A stretch of 64,000 bases of DNA. It comes from Nocardioides mangrovi (GTDB lineage Bacteria > Actinomycetota > Actinomycetes > Propionibacteriales > Nocardioidaceae). Below are positions 16,203 to 27,010 of this stretch, one piece after another (within the stretch, counting starts at the first letter, position 1; every line of letters starts with the position of its first letter). A model generated the notes under the pieces. It was not told where the DNA came from and ran no database searches. It saw only the letters and a list, made by a program, of their open reading frames with translations. The translations under genes were made by a program, and so were the position numbers. The stretch is from positions 930,001 to 994,000 of the forward strand of contig NZ_JAIQZJ010000001.1 in NCBI RefSeq assembly GCF_020073815.1, written 5' to 3'.

Positions 16203-16988
16203 CTACTTCACCTCGGCGCGGAGGATCCGCCAGATGCCGAAGGTCAGGGGCACGACCAGCCAGAGGATCCCGGACACGACCAGCTCGGCCCAGTCCTTGC
16301 CGCTGCTCGACCACTCCCAGACGGCCTCCTGCGCGGACTGGAAGTCCAGCCACGGCCGGAGGTCGGAGAACCAGCCGATCAGCTGGGCGCCGATCTCGAA
16401 GAGACCGGGCAGGACCCACTTGTAGACGAAGAAGAAGACGATGGCCGCCGGGGTGTTGAGCAGCAGCGCGGCCAGCGCGAACCCACCCAGCATCGCGAGG
16501 ACCTGGGTCACCAGGAACGCCGAGAAGTCGTCCCACCCGAAGGTCCAGTCGGCACCGCCCTGGAGGATCCCGTAGAGGGCGTTGCAGAGCGCGCCGACCG
16601 CGATCGAGACGACCACCGTGACCAGCGTCAGGGCCACGCCGACCAGCGCCTTGGCGGCGATGACGTGCGGCCGCCGCGGCTCCAGGGCGAAGGTCACCAT
16701 CGCGGTGCGCTGGCTCCACTCCGTGGTGACCACCATGATCCCGAGGACCGGCAGCAGGATCGAGGTGAGGAACGCCGCGGTGCCCACGAAGTCGCCGAGG
16801 GCGACCGACTCGTCCTGGCTCACCACGACCGCGAGGACGATGATCTCGGCGGCGGCCACGATCAGGGCGATGGACGCGATCAGCCAGAAGCCGGCGCGGG
16901 TGTCCCACGACTTGCGCAGCTCGACGCGGACCAGGCGGGAGAACGGCGTCGGCGCGGTGCTGCCGAGGTCGAGGGTCATGGCGCTCAC
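16203..16988 (-). CDS. ABC-2 type transporter permease (second copy)
   Basis: The 261-residue membrane protein has six predicted helices. It is a clear paralogue of the neighbouring permease, sharing TPFSRLVRVE at the start, TEWSQRTAMV and ALLLNTPAAIV in the middle and the same LRAEVK end. The two probably pair with the ATPase at 17805-18710 as a heteromeric exporter. GTG at 16988 lies one base after the previous stop; an ATG three codons later, with GAGG upstream, is equally likely. It is the last gene of the operon. Confidence 0.86.
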   Translation of the reverse strand: MSAMTLDLGSTAPTPFSRLVRVELRKSWDTRAGFWLIASIALIVAAAEIIVLAVVVSQDESVALGDFVGTAAFLTSILLPVLGIMVVTTEWSQRTAMVTFALEPRRPHVIAAKALVGVALTLVTVVVSIAVGALCNALYGILQGGADWTFGWDDFSAFLVTQVLAMLGGFALAALLLNTPAAIVFFFVYKWVLPGLFEIGAQLIGWFSDLRPWLDFQSAQEAVWEWSSSGKDWAELVVSGILWLVVPLTFGIWRILRAEVK

Positions 16989-16989
16989 C

Positions 16990-17808
16990 TCACTTCACCT
17001 CCGCGCGCAGCACCCGCCAGACGCCGATCGCGAGCGGGATGACCAGCCAGAGGAAGCCCGAGACCGCGAAGTAGGCCCAGTCCTTGCCCGTCATCGTCGC
17101 GTCGACCAGCGGGCCCTGGGCGTAGTTGAAGTCGATCCAGGGCCGGATCCTGTCGAACCAGTCCATCAGCTGCGCACCGAGCTCGAAGAGCCCGGGGAGG
17201 ACGAAGGAGTAGACCATGTAGATCACGATCGCGGCCGGCGTGTTGAGCAGGAGGGCGGCGAACGCGAAGCCGGTCAGCATGCCGATGACCTGGAGCAGCA
17301 CGAAGGCCGCGGTGTGGGCGACGCCGGCGTTCCAGACGACCGGGTCGTCGCCGAGCGCGCCGTACAGACCGTTGCAGATCGTGGCGAGCACGAGGGCGAT
17401 CGCGACCGCGACGACCGCGAGCGCCAGGCCGACGACGAGCTTGGCGGCGATCACCAACGGCCGGCGCGGCTCGAGCGAGAAGGACACCATCGCGGTGCGC
17501 TGGCTCCACTCGCTGGTGAGCAGCATGATGCCGATGACCGGCAGCAGCAGCCCGATCGAGAAGTTCGTCGAGGTGAGGAAGCTGTTGTAGGTGAGGAAGA
17601 CGTCGTCCTGGCTGATCCCGACCGCGAGCTGGATCGCCATCACCACAGCGGTGAGGATCGCGGTGGAGATGAGCAGCCAGCGACCCGATCCCGTGTCGTA
17701 GGCCTTGCGCATCTCCACGCGCACCAGGCGCGAGAACGGCGTGGGCGTGGTGCCGGAGATGTCGAGCCCGTGGCCGAGGCCGGGGGCAGCGGTGCTGTTC
17801 ATGCTCAT
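16990..17808 (-). CDS. ABC-2 type transporter permease (first copy)
   Basis: The 272-residue membrane protein resembles its neighbour throughout, so the pair arose by tandem duplication. An N-terminal cytoplasmic stretch leads into six helices; TSEWSQRTAMVSFSLEPRR follows helix 2. Its ATG at 17808 overlaps the ATPase stop by 4 bases. The substrate is unknown. Such systems often lie beside NarL-type two-component genes and export lipids, peptides or antibiotics. Confidence 0.87.
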   Translation of the reverse strand: MSMNSTAAPGLGHGLDISGTTPTPFSRLVRVEMRKAYDTGSGRWLLISTAILTAVVMAIQLAVGISQDDVFLTYNSFLTSTNFSIGLLLPVIGIMLLTSEWSQRTAMVSFSLEPRRPLVIAAKLVVGLALAVVAVAIALVLATICNGLYGALGDDPVVWNAGVAHTAAFVLLQVIGMLTGFAFAALLLNTPAAIVIYMVYSFVLPGLFELGAQLMDWFDRIRPWIDFNYAQGPLVDATMTGKDWAYFAVSGFLWLVIPLAIGVWRVLRAEVK

Positions 17809-18710
17809 GCCATCGCCTCCCGCTGGGTGTCGGAGGTGAGCTCGAGGAAGAGGTCCTCGAGGCCGCCCTCGCCGGAGCGCAGGTCGGTGAGCACGACGCC
17901 GGCCTCCAGGGCCGTGCGGCCGATCTCGACGGTCTCGGACTCGACCCGCAGACCCTCGCCCGCGCTGGCGACCGTGATGCCCTTGGCGCTCAGGGCCGTG
18001 GCGAGCGCCTGGTTGTCGAGCGCCGTGACGAAGGAGTGGGCCGCGCCCTTGGCGGCACCGGCGAGCAGCGTCTTCTTGTCGCCCTGGGCGACGATCCGGC
18101 CCATGCCGATGAGGATCATCTCGTCGGCGATCTGCTCGACCTCGTGCAGCAGGTGGCTGGAGAGCAGCACGGTGCCGCCGCGCTCGGCGTACCCCTTGAG
18201 GAGGCCGCGCATCCACCGGATGCCGGCGGGGTCGAGGCCGTTGGCGGGCTCGTCGAGGATCAGCACCGACGGGTCGCCGAGCAGCGCGTGGGCGATGCCG
18301 AGGCGCTGCTTCATGCCGAGGGAGTAGTTGCGCAGCCGGCGCTTGGACTCCGAGGCCGTGAGCGAGACCAGCTCGAGCATCTCGTCGACGCGGGTGCCGG
18401 GCAGACCCATCGTGCGGGCACCGATCTCGAGGATCTCGCGGCCGGTGCGCCCGGCGTGCTGCGCGGACGCATCGAGCAGGACGCCGACGTGACGGCCGGG
18501 GTTCGGGATGTCGCGGTAGAGGTGGCCGCCGATGGTGACCCGGCCCGAGGTGGGCGGGGTGAGGCCGACCATGACGCGCATCGTGGTGGTCTTGCCGGCA
18601 CCGTTGGGGCCGAGGAAGCCGGTCACCCGGCCGGGCTGGCAGACGAAGCTGATGTCGTCGACAGCGGTGAAGGTGCCGTACTTCCTGGTGAGTCCCTGGA
18701 CTTCGATCAT
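17805..18710 (-). CDS. ABC transporter ATP-binding protein
   Basis: The 301-residue ATPase has Walker A GPNGAGKT (residues 34-41), Q-loop region GVLLDASAQHAGRTG, signature YSLGMKQRLGIA, Walker B VLILDEPANGLDP and the switch His in LLSSHLLHEVEQIA. The DASAQHAGRT segment places it in the actinobacterial group of drug-type ABC-2 exporters. GGTGGAG precedes the ATG at 18710. It leads the exporter operon and faces the two-component genes across a 129-base gap. Confidence 0.92.
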   Translation of the reverse strand: MIEVQGLTRKYGTFTAVDDISFVCQPGRVTGFLGPNGAGKTTTMRVMVGLTPPTSGRVTIGGHLYRDIPNPGRHVGVLLDASAQHAGRTGREILEIGARTMGLPGTRVDEMLELVSLTASESKRRLRNYSLGMKQRLGIAHALLGDPSVLILDEPANGLDPAGIRWMRGLLKGYAERGGTVLLSSHLLHEVEQIADEMILIGMGRIVAQGDKKTLLAGAAKGAAHSFVTALDNQALATALSAKGITVASAGEGLRVESETVEIGRTALEAGVVLTDLRSGEGGLEDLFLELTSDTQREAMA

Positions 18711-18839
18711 GGCTCCACCTTGCCCGAGGCCGGCGCCCCGGCGCACGGGACGCACGGATGGACCGCCCTGACCAAAGTAGGGGTTCCGGCGCGACCCGAG
18801 TCCGCTGTACGCCGCGGACGCGGCCCCTAGCCTTGCGGG

Positions 18840-19994
18840 GTGGACCGTCCCTCGCCCCAGGAGTACCAGTCGCCGCTGCGGCTCTGGGGACACCTGTGGC
18901 GCCTCCTGGCCATGCTGCTGATCTCCGCGATCGCGTGGCTGCCGGTCGCCGACAAGCAGGAGGACATCTCCGAGCTGTGGGTGCTCGCCGACCTGGCGCT
19001 CGGCGCCGCGTCGTTCGTCCTCGTCTTCTTCCGGCGCCGGTGGCCGGTCACGGTCGCGCTGGTCCTGGCGCTGGTGAGCGCCGTGTCGGGCACGGCCTCC
19101 GGTCCGGCCGTGCTCGCGATCGTCTCGCTCTCGACGCGGCGCCGGTGGCGCGAGATCGCGGTGGTCGGCTCGGTCAGCTTCGCGGCGAGCCAGTTCTTCA
19201 GCACCGTGCTGCCGACCGGCGACGAACCCTTCTGGATCGACATCACCGTCAACCTGGTCGCCTCCGTCGCGGTGATCAGCTGGGGCATGTACGTCGGCTC
19301 CCGGCGCGAGCTGATCTGGACCCTGCGCAACCGGGCCGAGCGGGCCGAGGCCGAGCAGGAGCTGCGGCTCACGCAGGCGCGCAGCAACGAGCGGGCCCGG
19401 ATCGCCCGGGAGATGCACGACGTGCTCGCCCACCGCATCTCCCAGGTGTCGATGCACGCCGGCGCGCTCGCCTACCGCGAGGACCTCACCGCCGACGAGA
19501 TGCGCGCCAGCGCCTCCGTGATCCGCGACCAGGCGCACGAGGCGCTCACCGACCTGCGCGACGTGCTCGGCGTGCTGCGCGACGACGCCGGCGAGCGCCG
19601 CAGCAGCCCGCAGCCGACGTACGCCGACCTCACCTGCCTCGTCGCCGAGGCCCGCGAGGCCGGGATGCGGGTCGAGGTCGAGGACCTCTTCGGCGACGCG
19701 CCGGTGCCGGACGCCGTGGGCCGGACCGTCTACCGGATCGTCCAGGAGGGCATGACCAACGCCCGCAAGCACGCCCCGGGCGCACTGCTGACCGTCCGGA
19801 TCAGCGGCAGCCGCGACGACGGCATCTCCGTGGTGCTCACCAACCCGGTCGGCTTCGGGCCGACGCAGACCCCCGGCGCCGGACTCGGGCTGGTCGGCCT
19901 CACCGAGCGCGCCGAGCTGCGGGGTGGGCGTCTGGAGGCGGGGCGTCGCGGGGCGATGTTCGAGCTCCACGGCTGGATACCGTGGGCGTCGTGA
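18840..19994 (+). CDS. NarL-family sensor histidine kinase
   Basis: The 384-residue kinase has four or five membrane helices in residues 20-150, a coiled-coil linker (RAERAEAEQELRL) and a HisKA_3 domain with the phosphorylated His193 in IAREMHDVLAHRISQ. A HATPase follows with EGMTNARKHAP and GAGLGLVGLTERAELRGG. It starts with GTG at 18840 and its stop overlaps the response regulator start by 4 bases. Facing the ABC exporter, the pair probably controls that exporter; this is inference from position. Confidence 0.92.
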   Translation: MDRPSPQEYQSPLRLWGHLWRLLAMLLISAIAWLPVADKQEDISELWVLADLALGAASFVLVFFRRRWPVTVALVLALVSAVSGTASGPAVLAIVSLSTRRRWREIAVVGSVSFAASQFFSTVLPTGDEPFWIDITVNLVASVAVISWGMYVGSRRELIWTLRNRAERAEAEQELRLTQARSNERARIAREMHDVLAHRISQVSMHAGALAYREDLTADEMRASASVIRDQAHEALTDLRDVLGVLRDDAGERRSSPQPTYADLTCLVAEAREAGMRVEVEDLFGDAPVPDAVGRTVYRIVQEGMTNARKHAPGALLTVRISGSRDDGISVVLTNPVGFGPTQTPGAGLGLVGLTERAELRGGRLEAGRRGAMFELHGWIPWAS

Positions 19995-20665
19995 CCACCC
20001 GCGTGCTCGTCGTCGACGACGACCCGCTGGTCCGCTCGGCCCTCCAGCTGATGCTGGGCGGGCAGCCCGACCTCGAGGTCGTCGGCGAGGCCGCCGACGG
20101 CGTCCACGGCCTGCGCCTGGCCCGGGAGCTGCGGCCGGACGTGGTGCTCATGGACATCCGGATGCCGCGCCTCGACGGGCTGGCCGCGACCCGCGAGCTG
20201 CACGGCGAGCCCCGGCCGCCGCGGGTGATCGTGCTGACCACGTTCGACGCCGACGAGCACGTCGTCGAGGCCCTGGGCTCGGGCGCCGACGGCTTCCTGC
20301 TCAAGGACACCCCGCCGGCCCAGATCGTCGAGGCGATCCGCAAGGTGGTCGCCGACGAGCCGATGCTCTCCCCCTCGGTCACCCGCACGCTGATCCGTCG
20401 GCTGCGCGCCGAGCCGGACGAGTCCGCGTCGTCGGCGGCGACCCGCGCGGCCGAGGCGGAGGCACGGCTGGCGTTGCTCACCGACCGGGAGCACGAGGTC
20501 GCGCTCGCCGTCGGGCGTGGGCTCAGCAACGCGGAGATCGCCGCCGAGCTCTACCTGTCGGTGCCGACGGTGAAGGCGCACGTCTCCCGGCTCTTCGAGA
20601 AGCTGACGGTCACCAACCGCGTGCAGATCGCCATCTGCGTCCACGACGCGGGCTACATGTCGTAG
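19991..20665 (+). CDS. NarL/LuxR-family response regulator
   Basis: The 224-residue regulator has a receiver domain with the acidic pair DDD at 10-12, phosphoacceptor Asp55 in VVLMDIRMP, the switch Thr in VIVLTTFD and Lys in FLLKDTPP. A C-terminal LuxR helix-turn-helix follows (LTDREHEVALAVGRGLSN, then IAAELYLSVPTVKAHVSRLF). It is coupled to the kinase by a GTGA overlap and its end overlaps the convergent MBL gene by 13 bases. Confidence 0.95.
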   Translation: MTTRVLVVDDDPLVRSALQLMLGGQPDLEVVGEAADGVHGLRLARELRPDVVLMDIRMPRLDGLAATRELHGEPRPPRVIVLTTFDADEHVVEALGSGADGFLLKDTPPAQIVEAIRKVVADEPMLSPSVTRTLIRRLRAEPDESASSAATRAAEAEARLALLTDREHEVALAVGRGLSNAEIAAELYLSVPTVKAHVSRLFEKLTVTNRVQIAICVHDAGYMS

Positions 20666-21408
20666 ACCGCTCCGGGCCTCGCGAGCTCCACCGGGCCGTC
20701 GTACGCCGCGGTCGCCTCGCCGAGCGCGACGGCGGGGTCGTGCCAGGGCGGCACGTGGGTGAGCACGAGGCGCCGGGCACCGGCGCGGGTCGCGACGTCG
20801 CCGCCGTCGGCGCCGGTGAGGTGCAGGTCGGGCGGGTTGTCGTCACCGGTGCGGAAGGACGCCTCGGCGAGCAGCAGGTCGACGTCGCGGGCGAGGTCGT
20901 CGAGCGCCGCGCACGGACCGGTGTCGCCCGTGTAGGCGAGGGTGCGGCCGCCGGCGCTGACCCGCACGCCGTAGGCCGGGACCGGGTGCTCGACCTGGAC
21001 CGGCTCGACCGTGAACGGCCCGATCTCGACGACGCCGTCCCAGGTGCGGAAGTCGAACTCGGCGGTCATGCCCGGGTCGGCCGGGAGGTCGTAGGCGCGG
21101 GCCATCCGCGCCGCGGTGCCGTCGGGCCCCCAGACCGGGATCCGCGGCTGGGCGCCGGTCGGGTGGTACTTGCGCAGGACGTAGTAGCCGCACAGGTCGA
21201 GGCAGTGGTCGGCGTGCAGGTGGCTGAGCAGCACGGCGTCGACGGCCAGCGGGTCGACGTAGTGGTGCAGCGCGCCGAGGGCGCCGCTGCCGAGGTCGAG
21301 CAGCACCCGCCAGGTGCGACCGTCGCGCTCCTCCTCGAGGAGGTAGCAGGAGGCCGGTGAGTCGGGTCCGGGATAGCTGCCGGAGCAGCCGACGATGGTC
21401 AGGCGCAC
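20653..21408 (-). CDS. MBL-fold metallo-hydrolase
   Basis: The 251-residue protein has the metallo-beta-lactamase fold: the metal motif SHLHADHCLDL (HxHxDH), a later His in VQVEHPVPAYGV, the Asp in LAYTGDTGPC and His in LVLTHVPPW. It resembles the Rv1339-type hydrolase found beside murI and rph in mycobacteria, a group related to cyclic-nucleotide phosphodiesterases and RNase Z. Its activity is not settled by sequence. The GTG at 21408 is one base after the murI stop, so they are coupled. Confidence 0.88.
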   Translation of the reverse strand: MRLTIVGCSGSYPGPDSPASCYLLEEERDGRTWRVLLDLGSGALGALHHYVDPLAVDAVLLSHLHADHCLDLCGYYVLRKYHPTGAQPRIPVWGPDGTAARMARAYDLPADPGMTAEFDFRTWDGVVEIGPFTVEPVQVEHPVPAYGVRVSAGGRTLAYTGDTGPCAALDDLARDVDLLLAEASFRTGDDNPPDLHLTGADGGDVATRAGARRLVLTHVPPWHDPAVALGEATAAYDGPVELARPGAVYDM

Positions 21409-21409
21409 G

Positions 21410-22219
21410 TCACACCGTCAGTCCGCCGACGAACTGGGACGCCGCCACCATCTCGGGGCCGAGGAAGCGCCGGCCGATGACCTCGAACTCGTCGGGCGAG
21501 CCCGTGGTCAGGAAGGTGTACGACGGGGTCCCACCCGGCCGCATCAGGTCGGTGCCGACGAGCATCTTGTAGACGTCCTTGGCGCACTCCTCGGCGCTGC
21601 TGACCAGCGTGACGTTGTCGCCCATGACGTAGGAGATGACGCCGGTGAGCAGGGGGTAGTGGGTGCAGCCGAGGATGACCGTGTCGACGCCGGCCGAGGT
21701 GAGCGGGTCGAGGTAGTCGTGGGCCACCGCGATCAGCTCGTCGCCGCCGGTCACGCCGGCCTCGACGAAGTCGACGAACTGCGGGCAGGCGCGGGTGAAG
21801 AGCTCGACGTGCGGCGCCGCCGCGAACGCGTCGTCGTAGGCCATCGACTCCGCCGTCGCGCGGGTGCAGATGACGCCGATCCGGCCGGTGCGGCTGGCCG
21901 CGACCGCGCGGCGGGTGGCCGGGAGGATCACCTCGACGACCGGGACGTCGTAGCGCTCGCGTGCGTCGCGGAGCATGGCGGCGGAGGCGGAGTTGCACGC
22001 GATGACGAGCGCCTTGACGCCGAGCGCGACCAGGTGGTCGAGGCACTCGAGGGCGTACTCCCGGACCTCGCCGATCGGCTTGGGGCCGTAGGGCTGACGA
22101 GCGGTGTCGCCGACGTAGACGATCGACTCGTGCGGCAGCTGGTCGATCACCGACCGCGCCACCGTCAGGCCGCCGAAGCCGGAGTCGAAGATCCCGATCG
22201 GGGCATCCACGTCGTCCAC
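21410..22219 (-). CDS. murI: Glutamate racemase
   Basis: The 269-residue enzyme makes D-glutamate for peptidoglycan. The family start [18 protein letters not shown], the [11 protein letters not shown] motif and the two catalytic cysteines (Cys75 in VIACNSASA and Cys185 in LGCTHYPLL) are all present. Two GTG starts are possible (22219 and 22210); neither has a clear ribosome site, and the longer is given. The murI-MBL pair matches the order in Mycobacterium. Confidence 0.96.
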   Translation of the reverse strand: MDDVDAPIGIFDSGFGGLTVARSVIDQLPHESIVYVGDTARQPYGPKPIGEVREYALECLDHLVALGVKALVIACNSASAAMLRDARERYDVPVVEVILPATRRAVAASRTGRIGVICTRATAESMAYDDAFAAAPHVELFTRACPQFVDFVEAGVTGGDELIAVAHDYLDPLTSAGVDTVILGCTHYPLLTGVISYVMGDNVTLVSSAEECAKDVYKMLVGTDLMRPGGTPSYTFLTTGSPDEFEVIGRRFLGPEMVAASQFVGGLTV

Positions 22220-22310
22220 ACCGAGAAGGCTAGAGCGTCGGACCCCCGACGCGGTGGCTGCGCGACTCAGGTCACGGGAGACGCCGGTCACGGCAGGTAC
22301 GGTCAGGTCC

Positions 22311-23330
22311 ATGACGTCTCGGACCGCGCGGCTGCTGCTCGTCCCCCTGCTGGCCACCACCCTCCTCGGACCGGCGGCCGCCGCCGAGGCCCGGACGGCG
22401 CCGCCGGGCCGGCTCGGCCACGCACCCGAGGTCACCGGGCGGGTGCTCGCGATCTCCGTCGACGGGCTCAACACCCAGGCGATCCGCAAGCTCGGCACCG
22501 ACCGCGCGCCGACCTTCCACCGCCTCCTCGACGAGGGAGCCGGCACGCTCAATGCGCGCACGGAGTACGAGCAGAACGTCACCCTGCCCAACCACACGAG
22601 CATGATGACCAGCCGCCGGATCGACGCCGCGCGGGGCGGCCACGGTGTCACGTGGGACGACGACCGCCCGGCGATGACGGTGCAGAAGGCCGCCGGCCAC
22701 GCGGTCGAGTCGGTCTTCGAGGAGGTGCACGACGCCGCGCAGAAGACCGCGCTCTTCACCACCAAGGAGAAGTTCGGCCTCTACGAGCGCTCGTGGCCGC
22801 ACGCCATCGACCGCTACACCGTCCGCGAGAACCAGCAGCGACTCGTCCGGCTCGCGCGCAAGGACCTGGTGGCCAAGGACCGACGGTTCGTCTTCCTGCA
22901 CGTCTCGCTGCCGGACCGGTTCGGCCACTCCGACGGCGGGATGTCCGCCGCCTACCTCGACGCCGTCGCGACCACCGACCGGCAGCTCGGCACGGTCGTC
23001 GACGCGATCGCCGACGACCCGCAGCTGAGCGACGTGCGGATCGTGCTGACCGCCGACCACGGCTTCGCGCCGGGGTCGACCAGCCACTCGGCACGGATCC
23101 TCGCCAACTACCGGATCCCGTTCGTGGTGTGGGGCGACGGCGTCACCGCGGGCGACCTCTATGACCTCAACCCCGACTACCGCGACCCGGGCAAGCGGCG
23201 GCCGGGGTACGCCGCGGCGCGGCAGCCCGTGCGCAACGGCGACCTGGGCAACCTCGCGCTCGACCTGCTCGGCCTGCCGAAGATTCCCGGCAGCGAGCTC
23301 GACGCCGCGCAGGACCTCGACGTCAGCTGA
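22311..23330 (+). CDS. Secreted alkaline-phosphatase-superfamily phosphodiesterase
   Basis: The 339-residue exported protein has a signal peptide ([22 protein letters not shown]). It carries the nucleotide pyrophosphatase/phosphodiesterase fold: metal Asp in LAISVDGLN, nucleophile Thr in [13 protein letters not shown], Asp and His in [13 protein letters not shown] and TADHGFAPG near the C-terminus. It should cleave phosphodiesters or phosphomonoesters outside the cell. The ATG at 22311 gives a proper signal peptide. It lies between murI and cysM, facing away from murI and running towards cysM. Confidence 0.88.
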   Translation: MTSRTARLLLVPLLATTLLGPAAAAEARTAPPGRLGHAPEVTGRVLAISVDGLNTQAIRKLGTDRAPTFHRLLDEGAGTLNARTEYEQNVTLPNHTSMMTSRRIDAARGGHGVTWDDDRPAMTVQKAAGHAVESVFEEVHDAAQKTALFTTKEKFGLYERSWPHAIDRYTVRENQQRLVRLARKDLVAKDRRFVFLHVSLPDRFGHSDGGMSAAYLDAVATTDRQLGTVVDAIADDPQLSDVRIVLTADHGFAPGSTSHSARILANYRIPFVVWGDGVTAGDLYDLNPDYRDPGKRRPGYAAARQPVRNGDLGNLALDLLGLPKIPGSELDAAQDLDVS

Positions 23331-23336
23331 GGGGCC

Positions 23337-24842
<1,506 letters not shown>

Positions 24843-24850
24843 TCAGCCGA

Positions 24851-25129
24851 TCAGTGTGCGCCGCCGGCGACCGCCGGCAGCACGACGACCTGGTCGCCGT
24901 CGGCGAGCTCGGCCTCGAGGCCGCCGATGAAGCGGACGTCCTCGTCGTTGATGTAGACGTTGACGAAGCGGCGCAGGTCGCCGTTGTCGATCAGACGGTC
25001 CTTGATGCCGGGGTGGTTGACCTCGAGGTCGTCGATGAGCGCGCTCAGGCTGGCGCCGTCCGCGCTGACGGCCTTCTCACCACCGGTGTAGGTGCGCAGG
25101 ATGGTCGGGATCCGGACCTCGATGGCCAT
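24851..25129 (-). CDS. cysO: Sulfur-carrier protein CysO (MoaD/ThiS-like)
   Basis: The 92-residue ubiquitin-like protein resembles mycobacterial CysO from MAIEVRIPTILRTYTGG through FVNVYINDEDVRFIGGLEAEL to DGDQVVVLPAVAGG. Carriers of this type accept sulfur on a C-terminal diglycine. Here two residues, Ala and His, follow the diglycine, so the protein would need trimming before it can form the thiocarboxylate. The ATG at 25129 lies 21 bases after mec. Confidence 0.93.
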   Translation of the reverse strand: MAIEVRIPTILRTYTGGEKAVSADGASLSALIDDLEVNHPGIKDRLIDNGDLRRFVNVYINDEDVRFIGGLEAELADGDQVVVLPAVAGGAH

Positions 25130-25150
25130 GGCTGTGACTCCTCGTGACAC

Positions 25151-25585
25151 TCAGTTGCTGGGCAGCTCGTCGACCACGGTGACCTCTTCCTCGGTCACCT
25201 CGCCGTCGACGATCCTGTAGGACCTGAACTCCACCGGGCCCTCACTATTCCCGTGCTCGCGTGTGCTGACGAGCACGTAGTGGGCGTTCGGCTCGCTCGC
25301 GAGGCCGATGTCGGTGCGGCTCGGGTAGGCCTCGGTCGCGGTGTGCGAGTGGTAGACGACCACCGGCTCCTCGTCGTTCGCGTCCATCTCCTTGTAGAGC
25401 TGGAAGAGGTCCGTCGAGTCGAACTCGTAGAAGGTCGGCGAGCCGGCCGCGTTGACCATCTCGACCCACCGCTCCGGCCGGTCGCTGCCCTCGGGGCCCG
25501 CGACGATCCCGCACGCCTCGTCGGGGTGGTCGCGCTTGGCGTGGGCGACGATGGCGTCGTACGTCGCCCGGTCGATGGTCAGCAC
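25151..25585 (-). CDS. mec: JAMM metalloprotease Mec
   Basis: The 144-residue zinc protease has the JAMM signature: Glu in HPDEACGIV and HSHTATEAYPSRTD, an exact H-x-H-x7-S-x2-D. In M. tuberculosis Mec releases cysteine from the CysO-cysteine adduct. Here it lies directly upstream of cysO, and it could also trim the two extra C-terminal residues of CysO. The GTG at 25585 begins the conserved VLTIDRATYDAI. Confidence 0.94.
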   Translation of the reverse strand: MLTIDRATYDAIVAHAKRDHPDEACGIVAGPEGSDRPERWVEMVNAAGSPTFYEFDSTDLFQLYKEMDANDEEPVVVYHSHTATEAYPSRTDIGLASEPNAHYVLVSTREHGNSEGPVEFRSYRIVDGEVTEEEVTVVDELPSN

Positions 25586-25595
25586 GCGGTCCAGA

Positions 25596-26084
25596 CTACG
25601 AGACGGCGGACCGGAACCTGGTCGCGGTCTCACCGGCGAGGACGTCGTCGATCCGCTCGACCAGCCACTCGGGCATCGGCGGCAGGTCGGACAGCGGCCA
25701 CCAGCGCACGTCGGTGTTCTCGTCGTCGTTGACCCGCGCCTCGCCGCTCACCCACGAGCAGGCGAAGGTCAGGTCGAGGTAGATCGCGAGGTCTCCGTTG
25801 GCGTGCGTGACCTGCGGGCTCACCTTCACCGAGGCCAGCCGGTCGACGCTGACCTCGACGGCGGCCTCCTCGAACGCCTCGCGCGCGGTGCCGACGGCGG
25901 GCTCCTCCCCCGGGTCGAGGATGCCGGTGATCGGCGCCCACTGGCCGTTGTCGAAGCGCAGGGTGAGCAGCACCTCGCGGGCCTCGGCCGGGCCGCGCAG
26001 CACGATCGCGGTGACGCCGGGCAGCCACATCTCGCGGGTGCCGATGAGGGCGCGCATCTCGGCGACGTACGGCGGGATCGGCAT
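25596..26084 (-). CDS. NUDIX hydrolase
   Basis: The 162-residue protein has a complete Nudix box, GILDPGEEPAVGTAREAFEEAA, except that Ala replaces the last Gly. It should hydrolyse a nucleoside diphosphate linked to another group; the N-terminal PPYVAEMRALIGTREMWLPG is typical of an actinobacterial subgroup. The ATG at 26084 follows CGAGGAGTCCC, a good ribosome site. It lies between the DUF2017 gene and mec in the same direction. Confidence 0.9.
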   Translation of the reverse strand: MPIPPYVAEMRALIGTREMWLPGVTAIVLRGPAEAREVLLTLRFDNGQWAPITGILDPGEEPAVGTAREAFEEAAVEVSVDRLASVKVSPQVTHANGDLAIYLDLTFACSWVSGEARVNDDENTDVRWWPLSDLPPMPEWLVERIDDVLAGETATRFRSAVS

Positions 26085-26101
26085 GGGACTCCTCGATCGG
26101 G

Positions 26102-26689
26102 TCAGTCGGTCAGGGCCTGCACGAGCGTCTCCTGCAGGTAGCCGACCCACTCGTAGATGTCGTGCGCCTGGGCGCGCGCGTCGTCGTCGGGCAGCGCGTA
26201 CCAGAAGGCCTCGTCCCCCTCCTCGACGCCCAGCCGGGTGGCGAGCGCCAGGCGCAGGTCGGTGAAGGAGCGCATCCAGGTCTCGGCGGTCGGCTCGTCG
26301 AGCTCGACGTCGATGACCAGACCCTCCTCGGCCAGCTCGGTCGGCAGGCCGGCCTCCTCGAGGGTGTCGATGATCGTGATGGCGGCGTCGGCCTTGCCGT
26401 CGCGCAGGGTGCCCTCGGTGAAGCGCCGGAACTCCGCGGCGGCCTCCTCGTCGGCGGGGTAGGCCGTCGGGAAGAGCCGCGCGAGGACGGGATCCTCGGG
26501 CGCCTGCGTGGGACCGCTGAAGTCGAACATCGCCTCGAACGGGTCGGCGCTGTCGTCCCGCGGGACGGCCGCCTCGTTGCGGAGCAGCTCGACGAGCTGG
26601 CCGGCCAGGGAGCGCAGCAGGTCGGCCTCGAAGCCGGAGAAGTTGGCGATGATCAGCTTGCTGCGGCGATGCCTCTGGAACCCACCCAC
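26102..26689 (-). CDS. DUF2017 family protein
   Basis: The 195-residue acidic protein matches the DUF2017 family known next to clpS in actinobacteria: IIANFSGFEADLLRSLAGQ near the start, DPVLARLFPTAYPADEEAAAEFRR in the middle and DIYEWVGYLQETLVQAL at the end. No catalytic motif is seen and the function is unknown. It starts with GTG at 26689, 4 bases after the clpS stop, which supports translational coupling with clpS. Confidence 0.87.
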   Translation of the reverse strand: MGGFQRHRRSKLIIANFSGFEADLLRSLAGQLVELLRNEAAVPRDDSADPFEAMFDFSGPTQAPEDPVLARLFPTAYPADEEAAAEFRRFTEGTLRDGKADAAITIIDTLEEAGLPTELAEEGLVIDVELDEPTAETWMRSFTDLRLALATRLGVEEGDEAFWYALPDDDARAQAHDIYEWVGYLQETLVQALTD

Positions 26690-26693
26690 CCGG

Positions 26694-26984
26694 TCAGTCC
26701 TGCTTGTCCATCGTCGCCCACAGGCCGTACTCGTGCATGGCCTGCACGTCGCGCTCCATCTCCTCGCGGCTGCCGTGGCTGACCACCGACTTGCCGTCCT
26801 CGTGGACCTCCATCATCAGCTTCTCCGCCTTGTCCTTCGCGTAGCCGAAGTACTTCTGGAAGACGTAGGTGACGTAGGACATCAGGTTGACGGGGTCGTT
26901 CCACACGATCGTCACCCACGGCTTGGCGGTGAGGGTGATCTCGTCGGGCGTGAGGGTCGGCTCGACCTCGACGGGCGCGGTCAC
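26694..26984 (-). CDS. clpS: ClpS adaptor for the Clp protease
   Basis: The 96-residue protein matches ClpS, which delivers N-end-rule substrates to the Clp chaperone. Family residues are [21 protein letters not shown] (including the Asn-Asp of the substrate pocket), then [15 protein letters not shown] and [16 protein letters not shown]. The GTG at 26984 gives a typical disordered N-terminus. It diverges from pncB with only 26 bases between start codons, so the two promoters must overlap. Confidence 0.95.
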   Translation of the reverse strand: MTAPVEVEPTLTPDEITLTAKPWVTIVWNDPVNLMSYVTYVFQKYFGYAKDKAEKLMMEVHEDGKSVVSHGSREEMERDVQAMHEYGLWATMDKQD

Positions 26985-27010
26985 GACCCCATGTTGGCAC
27001 ACTGTCGGTC

